DNA of 9,580 bases. Origin: Chloroflexota bacterium (GTDB lineage: Bacteria; Chloroflexota; Anaerolineae; Caldilineales; Caldilineaceae). Under the pieces are notes generated by a model, which made no database searches, had not been told where the DNA came from, and saw only the letters and a list, made by a program, of their open reading frames with translations. This document shows, in pieces, positions 6,236-9,580 of this stretch (within the stretch, counting starts at the first letter, position 1; each line of letters opens with the position of its first letter). The translations under genes and the position numbers were made by a program. The stretch is from the NCBI GenBank assembly GCA_003577365.1, contig QEUY01000086.1, positions 1-9,580 on the forward strand, in the 5' to 3' direction.

Positions 6236-7582
6236 ATGGCAACAGCAGTAGTGATGCCCAAACAGGGGCAGACTGTGGAAAGCTGTATCATCGTCGAATG
6301 GAAAAAAGCGCCGGGCGACACGGTCGCCGAAGGCGATATTCTGTGTGAAGTCGAGACCGACAAGGCGGTGGTCGAAGTTCCCAGCCCGGTAGCGGGCACG
6401 CTGTTGGCGCGCTTTTTCGAGGTGGGCGACGATGTGCCGGTCTTGACCACAATCGCCGCGGTCGGCCAGCCGGGGGAATCGGTCGAAGGTCTTGCGCCGG
6501 AAGGGGCGACATCCGCCGCGCCGCCCCCCGCCGCCGCGCCTGCGCCCACCGGCCCAGCGGCGGCTGCACCCGTGCCCGCCAAGGGTGCGACCCCAGGCGG
6601 CGCGGCAGGGATCAGCCCGCGCGCCCGCCACCTGGCCGCGCAGCGGCAGGTCGACGTGAGCGCACTGCAGGGCAGCGGCCCGCAGGGGCGCATCATCGAA
6701 CGCGACATTCAGGCGGCCATCGCCGCGCAGCCCAAGCTCAGCCCCGTGGCGCGTGCCATGGTCGAGCGCGGCGGGTTTACCGCCCCACCCCAGGGCAGCG
6801 GCCCTGGCGGGCGCGTCATGGCGCGCGACCTCAGCGCCGAACCGGCGGTACACCCCGAAGCGCCGAAGCCGCGCACCGCCGAAGTGGGTGAAATGACAGC
6901 CATCCCTGTGAAGGGGGTCCGCAGGGTGATTGCAGACCGTATGCTGGCCTCCTTGCAGACAACGGCCCAATTGACGCTCAACAGTAGCGCCGACGCGCGG
7001 GCCTTGATGACGCTGCGCAAACGTTTCAAGGCTAGTAATCCGGCGCTTGGGCTGCAAGGCGTGACCATCAATGACTTGGTGCTGTATGCGGTCACGCGCG
7101 TGCTGCCGCAGCACCCGACGCTCAATGCGCTCTTCCAGGATGACACGATCTACCAGTACAGCGAAGTCAACCTGGGTTTTGCCGTGGATACCCCGCGTGG
7201 GTTGGTCGTCCCCGTGGTGCATGAGGCGAACCGTCTATCGCTGCGCACGCTGGCTGAAGAGAGCAAACGGCTGGCAGCGACGGCGCAGGCCGGCAGATCC
7301 ACGCCGGACGAGTTGGCAGGCGGCACATTCACAGTGACCAACTTGGGTCACCTCGGTGTTGAGCACTTTACGCCCATCTTGAACCCACCGCAGGTGGCGA
7401 TCTTAGGGGTGAGCACTATCAATCTCAAGCCGCTGGAGGTCGATGGAGAGTTGGAGTTCATTCCGCATATCGGGCTGTCGTTGACGATCAATCATCAGGT
7501 GGTAGACGGCGCGCCGGGGGCGCGTTTCTTACAGGCGCTGGGCCGCGGGCTGGCCGAGTTGGATCTGCTGTTGGCGATCTAG
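6236..7582 (+). CDS. 2-oxoacid dehydrogenase E2 dihydrolipoyl acyltransferase with two peripheral subunit-binding domains
   Basis: The 448-residue E2 core would transfer the acyl group from lipoate to CoA. The lipoyl domain is 1-78, with Lys43 in ETDKAV as the lipoylation site. A Pro/Ala-rich linker follows (about 90-124). The first subunit-binding domain is 126-158 (ISPRARHLAA..., GSGPQGRIIERDI). A second copy, 168-199 (LSPVARAMVE..., GSGPGGRVMARDL), lacks the usual VDL segment. After another linker the catalytic domain runs from about 220 to the end and has NHQVVDGAPGARF (419-431) with catalytic His420 and Asp424. Length is normal for a one-lipoyl E2. The start has GGGGG a few bases upstream; an in-frame extension from 6059 overlaps nagD and is unalignable. 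It lies 37 bp after nagD and 73 bp before E1. Acetyl, acetoin-derived or branched-chain acyl specificity cannot be separated by eye. Confidence 0.95.
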   Translation: MATAVVMPKQGQTVESCIIVEWKKAPGDTVAEGDILCEVETDKAVVEVPSPVAGTLLARFFEVGDDVPVLTTIAAVGQPGESVEGLAPEGATSAAPPPAAAPAPTGPAAAAPVPAKGATPGGAAGISPRARHLAAQRQVDVSALQGSGPQGRIIERDIQAAIAAQPKLSPVARAMVERGGFTAPPQGSGPGGRVMARDLSAEPAVHPEAPKPRTAEVGEMTAIPVKGVRRVIADRMLASLQTTAQLTLNSSADARALMTLRKRFKASNPALGLQGVTINDLVLYAVTRVLPQHPTLNALFQDDTIYQYSEVNLGFAVDTPRGLVVPVVHEANRLSLRTLAEESKRLAATAQAGRSTPDELAGGTFTVTNLGHLGVEHFTPILNPPQVAILGVSTINLKPLEVDGELEFIPHIGLSLTINHQVVDGAPGARFLQALGRGLAELDLLLAI

Positions 7583-7655
7583 GTAAGCGCCATGATTCTT
7601 TTGTCCAATCGTTCCGAAGGATCGGTTTGACGGGTAGGAGTAAGCGAGGGGATTC
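7583..7655 (+). promoter_or_regulatory. E2-E1 spacer with two candidate ribosome binding sites
   Basis: The 73-bp spacer contains GAGGGG (7646-7651), 4 nt from the E1 ATG, and TAGGAG (7635-7640), 15 nt away. The nearer one fixes the E1 start at 7656. A small hairpin TCC-GAA-GGA lies near 7613-7621. No promoter or terminator is evident, so E1 is probably co-transcribed with E2. Confidence 0.5.
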
Positions 7656-9580
7656 ATGCCAAAAGCAATACCGATTGACCCGCGCGAGGTGCGCCGGCGC
7701 GGGGTTTTAACTGGGCCGGAAATTCCAATCAACGCCTATGTGTCGGACCCGGCGGCGGAGGCGGCCAAATACGGCAGCGAAAACTTGGTGCGCATCTATC
7801 GCGACATGGTGCAGATCCGCGAGTTCGAGACGATGTTGGACCGCATCAAGAAGGAAGGCGTCTATCACGGCATCGAATACAACCACAAGGGGCCGGCCCA
7901 CCTGTCGATCGGGCAGGAATCAGCCGCCGTGGGGCAAGCCTATCACCTGGGGCCGGAGGACTTTATCTTCGGCTCACATCGCAGCCACGGCGAGATCATC
8001 GCCAAGAGCCTCTCCGCCATCGCCAAGATGGATGAAAACGAACTGGCAGAGGTGATGGAGTCCTATATGGACGGCGCACCGCTGCGCGTGGTCGAACGCA
8101 TTGCCAACGGCGCAGACATCAAAGAGCTGGCGCTGCAGTATGTGCTCTATGGCACGCTGGCCGAGATCTTTGGCCGCGCCACCGGCTTCAACCTGGGCAT
8201 GGGCGGGTCGATGCATGCCTTTTTCCCGCCGTTCGGCGTGATGCCCAACAACGCCATCGTCGGCGGCTCGGCGGATATTGCCACGGGGTCGGCGCTGTTC
8301 AAGCGCATCAACCGCAAACCGGGGATCGTGATCGCCAATATTGGCGATGCGTCGATGGGCTGCGGGCCGGTGTGGGAAGCGATGATGATCGCGGCCATGG
8401 ACCAATATCGCACGCTGTGGGACGAGGAGATCGGCGGCGCGCCGCCGATGCTCTTTCATTTCATGAACAATTTTTACGGCATGGGCGGGCAGCCCAAAGG
8501 CGAGACGATGGGCTTTGATATTCTGGCGCGGGTCGGGCTGGGCGTCAACCCCGAAGCTATGCACGCCGAACGGGTGGACGGCTATAACCCGTTGGCGGTG
8601 GCCGACGCCATCCAACGCAAGCGTCAGGTGCTGCTGGAAGGCCGCGGCCCGGTATTGCTGGACACCGTGACCTATCGCTTCTCCGGCCACTCCCCCTCGG
8701 ACGCCTCGGCCTACCGCACCAAGGAGGAGATCGATCTCTGGATGGGCCAGGATGCGCTCTTGGGCTATGCCGACTATCTCAAGCAGAACGGCCATGCCGA
8801 CGAGGACACCTTGTCGGCCATGCAGGAGGAGACGGTCGAACGCATGGTCAAGCTGCTGGAGGCGGCCAGTTCGCTGGAGATTTCGCCGCGCATCAGCACC
8901 ACGTCGGATGTGATCGGCGGGCTGATGTTCTCGAACCGGCAGCGGGCGCGCATGGCGGAAGGCGCGCCGGAGGTGCTGCTGCCCAAGGAGCAGACGCGCC
9001 TGCAGGCGACGCAGGCCAAGCACCGCTTTGGGCTGGAGAACGGCAAGCCGCTGCCCAAGCTGCGCTGCGTCAGCTATGCCGAGGCGCTGTTCGAGGCGGT
9101 GATCCACCGCTTCTATGAAGACCCGACCATGGTCGCCTTTGGCGAGGAGAACCGTGACTGGGGGGGGGCGTTTGGGGTCTACCGGGGGTTAACCGAGGCC
9201 CTGCCCTACCACCGGCTCTTCAACACGCCGATCTCGGAGGGCGCAATCGTGGGTGCGGGCGTGGGCTACGCGCTCAGCGGCGGGCGCGCCCTGGTCGAGC
9301 TGATGTACTGCGACTTCATGGGGCGCGCCGGCGACGAGATCTTCAACCAGATGGCGAAATGGCAGGCAATGTCAGGCGGCATCTTGGAGATGCCACTGGT
9401 GCTGCGCGTGTCGGTCGGCGCCAAATATGGCGCGCAGCACTCGCAGGACTGGACCTCGATGGTCGCACACATCCCCGGTCTGCAGGTGATGTTCCCGGCC
9501 ACCCCCTACGACGCCAAGGGCATGCTCAACCTGGCGCTGCACGGCACCGACCCGGTGGTCTTTTTCGAGAGCCAGCGGCT
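7656..9580 (+). CDS. Fused alpha-beta 2-oxoacid dehydrogenase E1 (thiamine diphosphate-dependent), partial at right edge
   Basis: An open frame of 641 codons runs to the window edge without a stop. Residues about 44-400 are an E1 alpha subunit: SHRSHGE (107-113), GMGGSMH (181-187), a thiamine motif reading GDASMG (230-235) with the paired NN at 271-272, and YRFSGHSPSDASAYRTKEE (340-358). A linker of about 70 residues leads to an E1 beta subunit from about 472: FGEENRDWGGAF (495-506), NTPISEGAIVGAGVGYAL (523-540) with catalytic Glu528, and GAQHSQDW (592-599). E1 beta is normally about 325 residues, so the complete protein should be roughly 800. The enzyme decarboxylates a 2-oxoacid and acylates the lipoyl-E2 encoded just upstream. 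Start chosen from GAGGGG 4 nt upstream. A nine-G run (9160-9168) lies in the beta half without breaking the frame. Substrate is unknown: pyruvate, branched-chain 2-oxoacids and acetoin are all candidates. Confidence 0.93.
   Translation, partial: MPKAIPIDPREVRRRGVLTGPEIPINAYVSDPAAEAAKYGSENLVRIYRDMVQIREFETMLDRIKKEGVYHGIEYNHKGPAHLSIGQESAAVGQAYHLGPEDFIFGSHRSHGEIIAKSLSAIAKMDENELAEVMESYMDGAPLRVVERIANGADIKELALQYVLYGTLAEIFGRATGFNLGMGGSMHAFFPPFGVMPNNAIVGGSADIATGSALFKRINRKPGIVIANIGDASMGCGPVWEAMMIAAMDQYRTLWDEEIGGAPPMLFHFMNNFYGMGGQPKGETMGFDILARVGLGVNPEAMHAERVDGYNPLAVADAIQRKRQVLLEGRGPVLLDTVTYRFSGHSPSDASAYRTKEEIDLWMGQDALLGYADYLKQNGHADEDTLSAMQEETVERMVKLLEAASSLEISPRISTTSDVIGGLMFSNRQRARMAEGAPEVLLPKEQTRLQATQAKHRFGLENGKPLPKLRCVSYAEALFEAVIHRFYEDPTMVAFGEENRDWGGAFGVYRGLTEALPYHRLFNTPISEGAIVGAGVGYALSGGRALVELMYCDFMGRAGDEIFNQMAKWQAMSGGILEMPLVLRVSVGAKYGAQHSQDWTSMVAHIPGLQVMFPATPYDAKGMLNLALHGTDPVVFFESQR

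Noticed and set aside
6092..7222. 376-codon open frame on the minus strand
   Set aside because: Antisense to E2; composition is that of a shadow frame and no domain is seen.
7974..9107. 377-codon open frame on the minus strand
   Set aside because: Antisense to the fused E1, whose motifs are continuous across this stretch.
1..9580. CRISPR array, tRNA/rRNA genes, transposase or defence system
   Set aside because: No regularly spaced long repeats, no tRNA-like cloverleaf recognised by eye, and all large genes are metabolic or transport genes.

Overview
The window is GC-rich bacterial DNA carrying two divergent gene blocks around a 375-bp regulatory gap at 3488-3862. The organism is probably a member of Chloroflexota (Anaerolineae/Caldilineae-like). 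That is an inference from the gene content, the fused E1 dehydrogenase gene, and two interspersed repeat types (a GTAGGGGC...GCCCCTAC element and a CGCAAAG-type intergenic repeat). No rRNA or other marker gene fixes the taxonomy.

Left block, minus strand, in transcription order: class II aldolase (3487-2867), PfkB-family sugar kinase of the 1-phosphofructokinase/tagatose-6-phosphate kinase type (2782-1829), sugar ABC transporter ATPase with two nucleotide-binding domains (1784-243), and after a repeat-filled 180-bp gap the first 20 codons of a gene that runs off the left edge (62-<1), probably the permease. Right block, plus strand: FGGY carbohydrate kinase (3863-5368), NagD-type HAD phosphatase (5368-6198, 1-bp overlap), 2-oxoacid dehydrogenase E2 acyltransferase (6236-7582), and a fused alpha-beta E1 2-oxoacid dehydrogenase (7656->9580) that stays open to the right edge.

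Together the genes look like a sugar or polyol catabolic locus: CUT2-type uptake, two kinases, aldol cleavage of a phosphorylated ketose, a housekeeping phosphatase, and a dedicated thiamine/lipoate dehydrogenase complex that would take an acyl unit to acyl-CoA. The sugar and the 2-oxoacid cannot be named from sequence. No solute-binding protein, isomerase/dehydrogenase, regulator or E3 is in view.

The divergent gap holds two convincing sigma70-like promoters. The plus-strand one is placed so that the kinase mRNA should be leaderless or nearly so. It also holds two perfect inverted repeats and a 12-bp direct repeat, all candidate regulator sites. The most unusual protein features are an E2 with two tandem peripheral subunit-binding domains, an E1 alpha half with a GDA (not GDG) thiamine motif and a roughly 12-residue insertion before NN, and an aldolase whose phosphate-binding loops are rewritten with arginines.
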